Shown here in pieces: positions 11,862 to 23,197 of a stretch of DNA of 40,568 nt. The notes below the pieces were generated by a model, which made no database searches, was not told the origin of the DNA, and was given only the letters and a program-made list of their open reading frames with translations. Source of the stretch: Gnetum montanum (Eukaryota > Streptophyta > Gnetopsida > Gnetales > Gnetaceae). The position numbers and the translations under genes are program-made. The DNA lies in contig MNCI01004851.1 of the NCBI GenBank assembly GCA_015680685.1, positions 14,743-55,310 on the forward strand, written 5' to 3'. The stretch's first letter is position 1. Every line of letters begins with the position of its first letter.

Positions 11862-13074
11862 ATGGAAGAGAACAAGCGAGAGAGCAAAATCTACAAGCAA
11901 AATAAAGAGAGTAGGAAGCACAATCCTTTAGCATTCATCAACAAACTCCTACCACAGAGCAATCTACTCAAGCAAAAGCATATGTTTCACTATTACTTAT
12001 ACAGGGACAACAACTTACACCATAACATGAATGCCTTTAGGCTATTCAGGAAAAATCCATCATGTTGACAGTAATTGTGGAACTTAACTTTAGTCCATTC
12101 TTGGAATTTGCTCTAAAATCTGTTAAGGTCCAACTTCAGTCATCTCTTTTGTGGCCTACTCTAACAAACAATGGAGAATTGTATCTAGGAGAAACACTTC
12201 AATTTTGGCAAAATTGAGAAGCTAATGCTATAGTCAAAATTGAAGGAATCTTAGTATCTTACTTAGTTAAGGAAATTACAGAGGTATTGAATATGCTTAA
12301 TCAAGAAGCAAAGGTGGCATAAATATCAACCAAATTTGACATAGATGCCAAAACATTGTGGTTACAGTGGACATATGGTAAGGAAGATAAAGAATACAAT
12401 GAATTAGCTACAAAAGAAAAGATCTATTTCAAAATTGGCACTTATCATCTTTTGCCTACCAAAATACTAAATAGAATCTCTTCATATATAGCCATAGGGA
12501 GTGCAATATTAATGAAAAAATTTAATACAAACATTGCCTAACTCTACTTCATATAAATCCAAAGGTGATTCGAAGAAAAGAAGGTAAGGAAGTTAACACT
12601 TCCATTTTTTTGCCTTATCTAGAAGTTATGTAAACAAGCAAGTATCCAAGGGTATATAAATGATGCATTGAGGAAGGCACAAAATGCTTCCTTTGCCAAA
12701 ATGTTCAAGCTAGTGCCTTTCACAAAGGACCAATTAGAAGGACAACTAGGAACTGAGGAGACTACCCAACCCACAGGACAACCACAGTAGCAACCACAAG
12801 TTCCACCAACACTTTTGCAAGATTATAGGTCATCAACAAGTTATCTGTAGCAAATTGTAGAAACCATCAGTTGGAAAGTAGGCAAGAGGCTAATTTATTG
12901 AAAGTTATTAATGATGTAGTTAGGAAAACTATTTCAACCAATCCTACTAGTGGATAGATATTTTTGTACTCAGAAGGAGAGGCCCAATGGTCACAACAAA
13001 TTTTTAGGAATCCTGCATCATTTCAAGTGGTACTTGAATCAAGAGACAAATTCATAGTTATGGTCTTGCATCAC
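11862..13074 (+). pseudogene. 5' part of element E ORF, unknown function
   Basis: It begins with an ATG at 11862 and a very basic N-terminus (MEENKRESKIYKQNKESRK), then open stretches in successive frames (11862-12068, 12356-12541, and an almost open frame from about 12781 to 13074), so at least two frameshifts are present. Recognisable blocks are IYFKIGTYHLLPTKIL followed by a hydrophobic stretch (SYIAIGSAILM), then a Gln/Pro/Thr-rich low-complexity segment at about 12755-12830. I do not recognise the domain. The frame is cut at 13074 by copy C, immediately after the target duplication, and resumes in the same phase at 23203. Confidence 0.6.
13070..13074. other. Target-site duplication, left (ATCAC)
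   Basis: ATCAC directly precedes the left LTR of copy C and is repeated exactly at 23198-23202 after the right LTR. It marks a 5-bp staggered cut made by the integrase. Confidence 0.9.
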
Positions 13075-13939
13075 TAATGAGTGGCAAGGTACCCCTACGC
13101 CCAACCATATGAATCACAAGCATGCACGTGTAATCCAATTGAGTTCTGCAGAATATAATTACTAAGTACACTAGAGCTAAACAATGTGTGCGTGTTCTTC
13201 ATTCCTTGTCTTCCCAATCCCAATTTTGGAATGCAATTGTATGGTTAAATGTGACTAAGGCATATGATTTTTATTATTTTGTGGTTTTATGGAATTACGC
13301 ACATAAAACAAGAATAAAAGTAAGAGTGATTTAAAAGTAAAAGCAATTAATTGCTAAATAAACTATAGTCTAATCCAGCCTAACACAAGTAACCATTCCC
13401 ACTTCCTGGACACATCTTGAACTTCATGTGAACACTGTCAGGCTATCAAATGCTAATCATTTCTAAGCTACCAAGTGTCACACGTATGCTCAAAGGGGTT
13501 GTGCTTGTGTAACTTAATGATTTGCTTAATTGATCAAAATTAATTGCTACATAAATAACATTAGTGTAAATTGCATGAAATATAAATGCATAAGAAAGAA
13601 AATCTCAAGTGCTGCAAGGAATGGATCAAAGAGCTCATCTTTATTGCCAACACAATGGTGTGCTCAGGTACATCAATGCTTGAATAAAGATCCATTCACA
13701 CTTAGACCTCATGTCGTGGGCACTTGGAAAATATTCTAACTTTTGAATAGAAAAACTGCAAGAGTTTCGCTACTGACTACTAAAAACTTACTTCCAATTG
13801 TGCACTTGGGCATTGTATTTATAGACCTGGAAGTAACCCTGCAATATCGAATGTACGATATCGCATCTTGGGTCATGATATCGCGTACCCAATATCACAG
13901 CCACCCTGATATCGAAGTGATGAAAAACATAATTTATCA
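13075..13939 (-). repeat. 3' LTR of copy C
   Basis: 865 bp, directly repeated at 22321-23197. Read on the minus strand it begins TGATAAATTATG. It then has an array of palindromic GATATC words, a TATA box (TATAAATA, plus positions 13817-13824), the shared block AAAGTTAGAATATTTTCC and a poly(A) signal AATAAAG (plus 13639-13645). This copy keeps both the TATA box and the poly(A) signal better than its partner. Confidence 0.93.
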
Positions 13940-13948
13940 TACCCCCAT
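13940..13948 (-). other. Polypurine tract of copy C
   Basis: On the minus strand ATGGGGGTA abuts the LTR start TGATAAAT. The same junction (CATGGGGGTA then TGATAAAT) is present in element E at 24851-24868, which supports both calls. Confidence 0.85.
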
Positions 13949-15940
13949 GACTAAATGAAAACTTGTCCTTGAGTATAGAAGAAGAGGAACAAATCCTTTA
14001 CAAAATATCATAGGGGGTGTGGACTTATTTAATGAACATGTACAATGACCTAGAGAAAATAGACAAATACAAGAGTGCATGAGCATACAATATATCAATG
14101 ATGTACAACATTGGGTGTTCATGACAATAGGAAAGAACACCATCAGATCTAAAGAACATCCAACCCCTCTTGGTATCAAAAGAATGAGGGAGAGATAGAA
14201 GAGATCCAGCAGTCATGAACAGTCTCCCGTGAGTGATATGGTTGCATCCTCCTTGGTGATGATAGTCTTGCTTCTAGTACACACTTTCCACTACAATCAC
14301 AACAAAACCAAGGATTAGTATTTATAGTGTAATAGATAATGGCTGAGTACCTTATCTCATCAGTAATTTTATCTAGCTAGGTTGTGATTGTGATAGATTG
14401 GTTGCTTGATGTTGTTAGTGGAAGGACTGACAAATGGGTTAAATAAGAGAAGCGATCCATACAATTTAGAAAAAGCTTAACACAAGGAGTATTGCAAAGT
14501 GGGTATTCACAACAATAAAAAGGAGTTCATTACAAACATTTTTGAAGGTGTGTACAATTGAATGACATGGATGGGGTAAATAAAAAGAATTTGATTATAA
14601 CAATGTCTAAGGGTAAAGAACTTAACTTAACCAAACCAAAAGACATGCAAGTGGGTCCTCCCCAAAGCAGGCATAGGCCTTTTATGCCCTTGCATAACTT
14701 CAAACCAAGGAGTCCATGGGCATCATGGATGATTAATGGTTACAGAAAGGTAAGTACAAATACCTAAAAGTAACTGATTGAGAAACCCGACACATCAAAC
14801 CAGAACATTGAATCAAAACATGAAACTGGTAGTGAGGGGAGGCATGAAAAGCATAGATGCATGATAGAGAGAGTGAAATGAAGTTCCTAATTATGGTCAC
14901 ATATAGTCCCTTGTGGAATTTGTGATTAATTAACTTAGTAGGATCCTTCCTTAGTCCAGATCAAAACCAATCACTTTCAGTGACTTCGCATCGACATTCT
15001 AAGGCAAGTCCATCCCCTGAGACACAAGAATGCTTCCACAAAACAACCACTATTCCAAATTGGAGTGAAGGTACAAAGTGAGAAAGGGCCTTAGTTAGAG
15101 GAGACAAGACAAGTCTCATAACCAGTTCTTGTAGCCCTTTTATTTGTTCTAAAGGGTGTGCTTTGAATTCCCATGCTTTTTTTTATAATGGGAACCATAC
15201 CATGCAAAGACCCATGCATTTTCACATTTATTCTGTCCAAGGGATGTGCTTTGAATCCTCATCTTCTTTTTTTTTTCATGATGAGGACCACACCATGCAA
15301 GAACTTATTTGACTTCCTATTATGAAATGATGCAGAATGGTGAAAAGTTTCCAAGAACACTCATGCACACAGGAAAATAAAAAATCACAAAGAATATTGC
15401 ATCCCTTTGAAGCCACACCCTATCCAAACCTTTGATTCCTTCCTAATTTAGAAAACTACACAAGTCACCAATTTATTAAAGTTGTATTAATGAAGAAGAG
15501 ACTACAAACTTCCAAAATAAGGAAAACCATAGAGTATGTGGATGGGAAAATGATGTGGACTCACTGCCTATTGCATGAAAATAAACCATGTCCCAGTCAT
15601 CAGTAATGACATTCAAAGTCATAAACTAGATAGCAACAATCAAATTACAAATTAAGCATACCACCATCAAGTAGTGCATTACCATTGTACCTATTACCTT
15701 ATTAGCATAAAAAGTATGGAAACACATCAAACATAAGCAAATAGAACCATAAAAGAAAGTAAAAGAGTAGAAAATAGATATTAAATATATTAACATTAAT
15801 ATAAAACAAAAACTAGGAAAAAACCAATAACTTTAAAAATACAAATATGTAAAATAAAGATGTAAAATAAAGAAGATGAAAACAAAATAGTTGTAAAACC
15901 AAAAATGTGTAAAACAAAAAGTTCAAAAACTAAGAAGCTA
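13949..15940 (-). other. Long 3' untranslated region of copy C
   Basis: Nearly 2 kb between the end of the integrase frame and the LTR, with no domain recognised. On the minus strand it is T-rich just after integrase (about 15780-15940). It contains two related blocks around 15150-15215 and 15220-15305, in which the words AAGGGTGTGCTTTGAATTC / AAGGGATGTGCTTTGAATCC, then a TTTTTT tract, then ACCATACCATGCAA / ACCACACCATGCAA occur (written on the plus strand); this is an internal duplication of roughly 80 bp. Short open frames here (13937-14216 minus, 14558-14767 plus, 15796-16062 minus) are not convincing genes. Confidence 0.55.
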
Positions 15941-15949
15941 CCTAAGGTG

Positions 15950-17161
15950 TTAGTATGGGTGGCCATCTCCCACATGACTAAGTTGGAAGGGAGAGATCCA
16001 AAATATTGAGCATGCTTGACCATCTGACAAGGTGTTTGTTGAGTTGGTTGGCTTGAGCTCATGGAAAGGTTTTATTTGTTGAATGTTGACTAGTTTCTTT
16101 TTGTTTGGACTATCAGGTTTGTAGATGATCATGGCCCTTGATGGAAAAGTCTCATCTATGATGTAAAGTCCTTTCCACAATGTTTGAAATTTGGTTCGTT
16201 GGGCTACATGTGTAGGATTCTAATAGAGAACCTTGTCTCCTAGTTGAAACTTGACTTTTCTTATTTTGAGATCATGACGTTTCTTGTTGAATGCCTTATG
16301 CATCTGGTTGGATGATAGGGCCATTAACTAATTTTTATCTAGTAAGTTGAGACTCATTAATCATTCTTTCTATGCTAGACTTAGATCTAGTTCCAGGTCA
16401 CAGGCTGTAGAGAGTGTACGAAGCTCGAACTAGATGGGTAATAGTGGTAGTTTTCCATACATGAGCTCATAGGGAGAATAACCTATGGGAAGTTTCTATG
16501 TGGAGCAATAGGCCCAAAGGGCATCATTTAATTTAGTGCTCTAGTCCCTTTGGTATTTACTAATGGTACACATTAAGATTTTTGTAATCTCCTGATTAGT
16601 AACTTCAGCTTGACCATTGGATTGGGGGTGATATGGTGTTGTGAATTTATGTTAAACCCCCAAGCATTACATTAGCTTTTGGAAAGTGGTAGCTGTAAAA
16701 TGAGTTCCATTATCAAAAATTAATGCACAAGGTACACCAAACTTGTTTATGATGTTTTGTTGTACAAATAACAAGCAGCAGTGCTGGATGTATAGTCAAT
16801 AATAGTTGCTACTTCTACCCACTTGGTATAATAGTCAACTACGATTATTATATATGTCTTTCCATTTAATAAAGGTGCGATGGAATCCATAAATTCAATG
16901 CCCCAAATATTGAAACTGTTCAAGAGGTTGTATCGATTATTATGGTCCCCCCATTCAAGATCTCGTTCCACCATCTCTCTGGCAACAATTACAAGTGCAG
17001 ACAAATTGGTATGCATCCCTGAAGATTGTTGGCCAATAATACCCTGCCATGAGGATTTTTATGGTTGTGCATCTTCTAGCATAATGGCCCCCACAAGGAC
17101 CTTCGTGAGCATCCTAAAGAACGTGAAGTTGATCCGTATCAGGGACACACCAATGTACTAG
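15950..17161 (-). pseudogene. Integrase relic of copy C
   Basis: The zinc-binding H2C2 part (plus about 16985-17115) reads HEGPCGGHYARRC, then MAGYYWPTIFRDA, then CTCNCCQR, which keeps the His and Cys pattern. The core follows in the 16747-17016 region with WGIEFMDS and VVDYYTKWVE. Then come IFDNGTHFT (about 16690) and YHPQSNGQAEVTNQEI (about 16590-16640), which hold the second and third catalytic residues. The first catalytic Asp, normally in GIDFMG, is Glu. The C-terminal part (15950-16180) begins MWKGLYIIDETFPSRA and ends with a Lys-rich NIQQIKPFHE, as in integrases without a chromodomain. The enzyme would insert the cDNA with a 5-bp stagger, matching the ATCAC duplication. Several frame changes and stops inactivate it. 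Confidence 0.88.
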
Positions 17162-17479
17162 GCCATCAAAACAAACTTTGTAAAGGTTTTCATTAATCTC
17201 TATGAAATATTTGATCGAGTGAAGAAACTGTTGTTTCTTTTTAGTATCCAGCCCTTGTGGTAGTTCTTACTTAAGTAGATAAGCAAGGATGGTGTTGTAC
17301 CATTTTGGTTCATTAGGAATTTGTGCATTAATAACACTTGCAAGAAGAGATTCATCAGAGAATTGATCAAATAAAGATCTCTCTTTCTCTTTGCCATCTC
17401 ATCTTAGTCGCGATAAGCGATCCACGACCACATTCTCCACACCTTTATGATCTACCATTGTGAGATCTAATTCCTACAA

Positions 17480-17800
17480 AATCACTTACCACTATATGAC
17501 ACGGGGGCTCACTGTTGGCTTGTTCATTAAAAATTTGATGGCACTATGATCTATGTGCAAAAACACTTTATAACCAAGCATATAGTGACTAAACTTCTCT
17601 AAAGCAAACACCACTACCATCAACCCCTTTTCTATGGTGGTGTAGTTCATTTGTGCACCTGTGATGCTCCGGCTTGCATAGTGAATGTAATATGGACATT
17701 GTTTATCATCCATCTGCATAAGCACTACCTCCAAAGCATAATTTGATGCATCAGTTATCACATGAAATAGTTTGGACCAATATGATGCTTAAAGAATGGG
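17480..17800 (-). pseudogene. RNase H domain of copy C
   Basis: An open run of 89 codons (17492-17761) with ITDASNYALEVVLMQ, then YASRSITGAQMNYTTIEKG, VVVFALEKFSHYMLG and HIDHSAIKFLMN. This is the RNase H fold that follows RT in Ty3/gypsy Pol, with the first catalytic Asp (TDAS) and the later Asp (HIDH, usually YTDH) recognisable. It degrades the RNA strand of the RNA:DNA hybrid during cDNA synthesis. It continues directly from the RT connection region, with stops between. Confidence 0.9.
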
Positions 17801-18720
17801 AGCTTCAACAAGTTTTTGTTTCAACTGTTGAAATGTTGATTCACATGCAGGGGTCCAGATGAATGATGTATCCTTTTTTGTTAATTCTACCAACGACTTG
17901 GTAATTTTGGAAAAATTCTTGATGAATCACCAGTAATAGCTAGTATGAACAAGGAATGACTGAACTTCTTTGATTATTTCAAGTTGATGAGTTATTCCTT
18001 GGATGACTCTTATTTTTTCAGGGTCCACCTTGATTCTTGCTTTTGAGATGCAATGTCCCAAAACTATGCCTTCCTAGACTATAAGATGACTCTTTTGCCA
18101 ATTGAGCCAAAGGTTTGTTTTGACATATCTTTTCAACACCTACTCAAGACGATTCATAGCTTGCTTGAACGTAGCTCCATAGCTAGAAAAATCATCCATA
18201 AAAAATTCTATCCTACTACCAATCTGTTATTGGAAAATGCTAACACCTAATCATTGAAATGTGGTTTGGGCATTGCATAGACCAAATGGCATCTATCGGT
18301 AGGCAAAAGTCCCCCAAGGACTTGTGAAAGTTATCTTTGCCTGGTCCTTTGGTGCAATCCAAATTTGGTTATAGCCACTATAACCATCAAGAATGTTGTA
18401 ATAGCTATGCCCCAAAATGGTGTCTAGCACTTAGTTAATGAGAGGCAACAAAAAATGATCCTTGAAAATTTCCATGTTGAGTAGCTGAAAATCAATGCAC
18501 ACCCACCATTTACCTCCTTTCTTTGGCATAATCATGAGAGGGCTGACCCACTCACTATCTACAACAAGGTAGATGAATCCTACTTTGAGGAGTTGTTCAA
18601 TCTCCTCTTTGACAATCTATTTTAACTTGGGATTCAAACACTGTTGTGGCTATCGTTTCAGCTTGACAGTGAGGTCAGTGTATATTCAATGCTAGCATAT
18701 TCTTGGATCTATCTTAGTAA
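17801..18720 (-). pseudogene. Reverse transcriptase domain of copy C
   Basis: Read on the minus strand from about 18690 down, the conserved blocks appear in order. They are an N-terminal segment with IVKEEIEQLLKVGFI and SEWVSPLMIMPKKGG, then WWVCIDFQLLN (the usual R-CVDYR-LN block), FLLPLIN, the catalytic-site segment ILDGYSGYNQI (usually FLDGYSGY), PKDQAKITFTSPWGTFAY and MPFGLCNAQTTFQ. Next is FFMDDFSSYG, which carries the paired catalytic Asp residues (about 18190). The fold is nearly complete and largely in one frame, but is interrupted by TAG/TAA stops at former Gln or Trp codons. It copies the element RNA into cDNA. Confidence 0.92.
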
Positions 18721-18783
18721 GTTTATAATATGACCAAGAGAAGTTTGATAACCATTTTCCACAACTTTTATTAATTTTCTCTT

Positions 18784-19053
18784 CTATTCTATAGCAAGCT
18801 TAGCATTAATGATAACCAGCCTTCCATTTTTCAAAAATATGTACTCCATTCCAACTGGTAGTGTGTTCAATTCAAGGGGCTCTTGTTTAAAATTGTTAGG
18901 AATTTCTAGCTCACCCCAATTGATATCATCATTTGCTCCTTTGGAGAGCTGGTGGTGAACTTGCTCAAGTTCATCCATACTTGCAACATACTCATACATT
19001 AGGCCCTCAGTTGATTCTATGCATAATGTATTTCTGCTAGTATCAGCTGTCAA
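18784..19053 (-). pseudogene. Linker between protease and RT in copy C
   Basis: An open run of 89 codons with an acidic, Glu/Leu-rich segment (ELEQVHHQLSKGANDD, then WGELEIPNNFKQEPLELNTL) and the basic ending GRLVIINAKLAIE. Ty3/gypsy Pol usually has such a segment just ahead of RT, with a proline-poor spacer and then the P-LELK-LP element; LELNTLPVGMEY fits that. No separate function is claimed. Confidence 0.75.
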
Positions 19054-19158
19054 CCACTGGGTGCCTTCTTGTTTTGTGGCTACTGCATACAGACATCTTT
19101 GGATATCAATTTCTAGTGCACACTGCTTACATGCAGAAATAGATGTTTGCTTTACTGA

Positions 19159-19605
19159 CTATAACTTTTGCACACAATGGCACCCTGAATTGCTATACGT
19201 GATACATGAAACTCTCTTCTTCTCGATCTTTCTAAATTCATTTTCTTTTGATATTTCTAAGGAAATATCTCTAATGCCCATTTTGGCATCCACAGTACTT
19301 AGCCATGCCCTTTCCATAATGATTGGAAAGTCCCCCTTGCAATTCTCCACTTTAATTACTAGGAAATTAGCGGGATATGACCATTCACAAATAGTGGTAA
19401 TGATGTCTTTAACCAATCCCAATGGAACAATGATGGACTGGTCCACCAATTCCAGCCAGATGTTGCTCTTCTTCAAAGAAGGAAGGTGCCAGATGGTGTA
19501 CATCTCATGCGAGATCAAATTAACACCGGAACCAAAGTCAAGAAAAGCTTTGCAAGGTTCATTCCCAACAATTTGCAAGTAAACTAGGGGACTCTTGGGA
19601 TTAGC
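19159..19605 (-). pseudogene. Aspartic protease of copy C
   Basis: The open run 19159-19578 (139 codons) starts close to the domain start. FLDFGSGVNLIS replaces the usual DSGS/DLGSS active site, so the catalytic Asp and Gly are kept within an altered triad (DFG). Then come SLKKSNIWLELVDQS, PLGLVKDI, and the second half FLVIKVENCKGDFPIIMERAWLSTVDAK, where the conserved ILGRPWL-like block is IMERAWL. Length and order fit a retropepsin of about 100 residues. It is collinear with the copy B protease (9168-9560). Upstream is a Pro-rich spacer. Confidence 0.87.
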
Positions 19606-20260
19606 TAATTTTCTAGGTAGGTTACCAGCTCAAATCCAATTAGATACAGCATGTGTTAGCATTACAGTATGGATTCAAGAGAATTTTTGGTTTGAAGGGG
19701 ACTTGGATAAAGAGGAAACAGAGAAAGGTGGAGGAGTAGGGTTACCAATCATTGATGTGTCTAAGGGCTTTGGTGGACTATGAGGTCGTAAGAAGGGTAT
19801 TTTCTTTATTCATAGTTCTAACTCACTAGATGGGTTAACTAATTGCAGATTAACTACCCTTGTAGCATTCCTTTACTGTGGTTGTGTAGGTAATTCACCC
19901 TACATGGGTGGAGTAGGTAGTAGTTGTGTAGGAGGTGGAGGAGTAGATGTAGGAATAGGAGGTGCATGAAGGTAGTAGGTGATATCCCTCCTTGGATAGG
20001 CTGATTGGTATGTTTCAAGAGGGTGGTGAGGTTAGTAAGCAGTAATACGACTAGAGGAGTCCCTTGGAGATGAAGGTTACTAAACAAAGTAACTATAGGG
20101 ATCTGGTTGCCGGTAAGGATATTGCTATCTTGGAAGTGGCAATGCCCATGATTACGATTGCTACCATTACTAATTTACTTCTTAAAGTTGTGAAGGAGTT
20201 CCACTTGGGTAGTACTACTGTGGTTGGTGGAACTGTCGAGGATTGCCTTGTGGATAAGGC
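19606..20260 (-). pseudogene. Proline-rich gag-protease spacer of copy C
   Basis: On the minus strand this reads as a Pro/Thr/Ser-rich segment in changing frames (for example YLHAPPIPTSTPPPPTQLLP, around 19895-19980), parallel to the Pro-rich spacer of copy B (8810-8890). No domain is present. The hydrophobic open frame 19854-20087 is an out-of-frame reading of this Pro-rich stretch. Confidence 0.65.
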
Positions 20261-22158
20261 AATCTTTTGGGCATTTGCCTTTGTGCAAGTCATAGATGTA
20301 AGGCATACACCCCAGATTCCTGCAAGTGTGATACAACTGGACAACATCCCTTAGGATGTTCATACTAGAAAACATCAAATCCACCATCATCATTTGAATA
20401 ACTATCTATAGCTATTGCTATTGTAGCCATTTTACCTTTACCCTTCAATATGGTGCATTCAGCCTCTTTACATCTTTGATGCTCTTGCTCACCACTTTGC
20501 TCCTTGGACTCTTTAGCAATTTTTAGAATAGCTTGAAACATATTTTCCATGGAGTCTCATAATTTATCAACCTTAGCTATTTCTGATTGCAATTTCTGGA
20601 ATGGCAAGGTTTTTTGATTAACCACCTCATCTCTAGCAAATTCATCCTCACTATCACAAAATCTAACCCCCTTTTTCTGAATAGAAGGGTCTCTGTTGTA
20701 TTCTTCTACACTTTCACATTTTTACAATTCTTTCTCCTCCTTGGCTACCTACTCAATTAATTTTTGAATTTGATAGGCGCTCAACTCTATTAATCTCACT
20801 TGGGCATAGATACCAAGGATTTTCCTGGTTTCAAATTGCAACTTGTCTTTGATATGGTGAAGTTGATCAAGCTGAGAGTATCCATGGCTAGGACACCTAT
20901 GTAATAGAGAGTAGTATCAACCAATAGTAGCATCCAAGGGCTCATGACTCCCTTGTTTCCTCCCTTGAATTTGTTTTCTTAGATTAGATACTCGGGAGTA
21001 CGTTTGATATTTGTCATTGAATAGTTCCAACATCATACTCCACCACCTGATTAATTCTAGTTCCAAGGATTAATACCAACTTTCTACTTTCTTTATAGGT
21101 GTCCTTAGAAATAATTTTAGCTTTTGCTAGTCATTTTCAATATTTTGCAAGGCACATGCATCTTGGAAGGCTTAGAGATGATTTTGCAGATCAACATCAT
21201 ATCCTCCCTCGAACTAAGGAATATTGTTCATATCAAGCCTCTTTATTCTATTTTCCTTCACGTGCTTGGTTGGAATCCTCATAGCCTCTGTAATGTTTAA
21301 CATGCTCCAAGTAGCAAGTAGAGGTTCATCAAGGCCATGATGGTGGTGCCTACGATGTTCCCTACTAGCCCTTCTTTCTTGATGATGGGCCTCTCTAGAT
21401 TACCCACATCTTTAGTCATGATTGTCCCGATGATCCCTTCTATTATTCTGGTCTAATTGGTTACCTCCATCATAGTTATTTCTTCTACAACCATGGTCTA
21501 AACCAGATGAAAAAGAAGATGATGACGATAAAGGGGAAGAAGAAGGGGAAATTGCTTTGTGATGACGTCTATCATCCTTCCTTTGATGCTTGCGACCATG
21601 ATCACGATCATGATCTCCTTTGTCCCCCTTTTCTAAACTTACTTCTCCAGATCCATTTTTGTCATTGGATCCATTTTGACTAGAACCTAGATTATGGATT
21701 ATGAATTGTACATTCTAGTTGAGGGCTCCTTGAACGAAGTCAAAGAAAGAAGAATCACTAAAGAAATGATCACCTTCATTAATTGGACCAAGCGGAGGTG
21801 GAAAGATGTTTGACCCCTTTCCCTTCATAAGTTGTTATTGATGCTTCAGCTAACAATCCCTTAATCTTTACACTTCAATGGGATGATAGTCCCTTGAGTC
21901 AGGATCTCACATCTCTTATTCTCCATGGAGATGTTGAAGTCGTTGTCATGCTAGAATTAGCTAGAGCATGGTTGGAACAGATTGGTCAGGTGGTAACACA
22001 ATGTTACCTTCTATATCACGCCACCGCATCAATTCATCTTGATGTAAGATGAAGGTAAAGTCTAGTACATACTCATCAAGATGAACATATACCACCTGGT
22101 ATTGTTGAGGCACTTGAACTACCCTGGGTGGAGATGGGCTCCTATGAGAAGAAGACAT
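20260..22158 (-). pseudogene. Gag relic of copy C
   Basis: The start is the ATG at 22158 (MSSSHRSPSPPRVVQVPQQY), 163 bp inside the LTR edge, and the same start is seen at position 1 in copy A. The N-terminal run (21961-22158) is followed by a charged His/Arg/Ser-rich linker (about 21330-21660) and the gag core (about 20560-21320: NITEAMRIPTKHVKENRIK, AFQDACALQNIEN, RVSNLRKQIQ, SLLHRCPSHGYS). Then comes a Lys/Glu-rich segment with an open run at 20365-20550. The zinc knuckle at about 20260-20350 is decayed: CRNLGCMP keeps only part of the Cys-Cys-His-Cys spacing. The core aligns well with copy B 7540-8100. Multiple stops are present. Confidence 0.82.
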
Positions 22159-22301
22159 TTTGTGTTAATAAATAGTGTGAAATTGAGGTTCAATTTAATA
22201 ATAATAATTTTATTTTTATTTTCATAGGACTTAACTCTTAGGATTCGAACAATGAGGTTACTAAATTTTACTAGGCTTAGATAAGGCACGAAGAACTATA
22301 G

Positions 22302-22319
22302 TCCTTGGCAACGATGCTA
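22302..22319 (-). other. Primer-binding site, tRNA-Asp type
   Basis: One base inside the 5' LTR, the minus strand reads TAGCATCGTTGCCAAGGA. It differs from TGGCGCCGTTGCCGGGGA, the complement of the plant tRNA-Asp 3' end, mainly by G-to-A and C-to-T changes. This is the expected minus-strand primer site for Athila/Tat-like elements. Confidence 0.82.
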
Positions 22320-22320
22320 A

Positions 22321-23197
22321 TGATGAGCGACAAGGTACCCCTATGCCCAACCATACAATTCACAAGCATTCATGTGTAATCTGGTCGAATTCCACAGACT
22401 ATAATTACTAAGTGCACTAGAGCTAAACAGTGTGTGTGTGTGTGTGTTTTTTTTTTTTTGTTTGTTGTCTTCCTAGTCCCACTTGTAGAATGTAATTATA
22501 TGGTTAAGTGTAACTGAGGCATATGATTTTTATTATTTTGTGTTTTTATGAAATTACTCACCTAGAACAAGAATAAAAGTAAGAGTGATTTAAAAGTAAA
22601 CATGATTAATTATTAAATAAAATATAGTCTAATTTAGCCTAATACAGGTAACCATTCCCACTTCCCAAACACATCCTGAACATTGTGCAAACACTACTAG
22701 GATATCAAACACTAATCATTTCTAAGGTACCAAGTGTCACACAGATGCTCGAAAGGGTCATGCTTGTGTAACTTAACGATTTTCTTAATTGATCAAAATT
22801 AATTGGTGCCAAAATAACATTAATGTAAATTTCATGAAATATAAATGGATAAGAAAAAAAACCTTGAGTGCTGCAAGGAATGGATCAAAGAGCTCATCAT
22901 TATTGCCAACACAATGATGTGCTCAGGTACATCAATGCTTGAATAAAGATTCGTTCACACTTAGACCTCTTGCTGTGGGCACTTGGAAAATATTCTAACT
23001 TTTGAATGGACAAACTGCAAGAGTTTTGCTACTGACTGCAAAAACTTACTCCCAATTGTGCACTTGGGGGCTAGATTTAAAGACCTGAGAGTAACCCTAC
23101 AATATTGAATGTACGATATCGCATCTTGGATCGTGATATCATGTACCCAATATCACAGGCACCCCGATATCAAAGTGATGAAAAACATGATTTATCA
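22321..23197 (-). repeat. 5' LTR of copy C
   Basis: 877 bp, a direct repeat of 13075-13939, with TGAT and ATCA termini. It differs from its partner by many substitutions and by an expanded TG run followed by a T run at 22431-22459, where the other copy has only TGTGTGCGTG. Its TATA box (around 23090) and poly(A) signal (around 22900) carry mutations relative to the 3' copy. Confidence 0.93.

Larger units (their letters stand above)
13075..23197 (-). mobile_element. Complete Ty3/gypsy element, copy C
   Basis: About 10.1 kb, transcribed on the minus strand. Paired LTRs (13075-13939 and 22321-23197) carry TGAT/ATCA-type termini, with one G-to-A change at the left end, and a perfect ATCAC duplication flanks them. 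Inside, in minus-strand order, come a tRNA-Asp-like primer site, gag, aspartic protease, RT, RNase H, integrase (H2C2, DDE and C-terminal parts), a long T-rich 3' region of about 2 kb, and a polypurine tract. The domain order protease-RT-RNase H-integrase is that of Ty3/gypsy. The Asp-type primer site, the FMDD reverse transcriptase motif and the absence of any visible chromodomain suggest the Athila/Tat side of the plant gypsy tree (inference). Stops and frame changes in every domain make it inactive. Confidence 0.93.

Noticed and set aside
11780-11862. Primer site and 5' LTR end for element E
   Set aside because: A weak match (GATGATCCCAAAGA) to the tRNA-Asp site exists, but no sequence upstream matches the 24861-25455 LTR by eye; a pairwise alignment would decide.
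19019-20354. Plus-strand open frames of 62-187 codons
   Set aside because: They are antisense to the protease and gag of copy C, which carry the recognised motifs.
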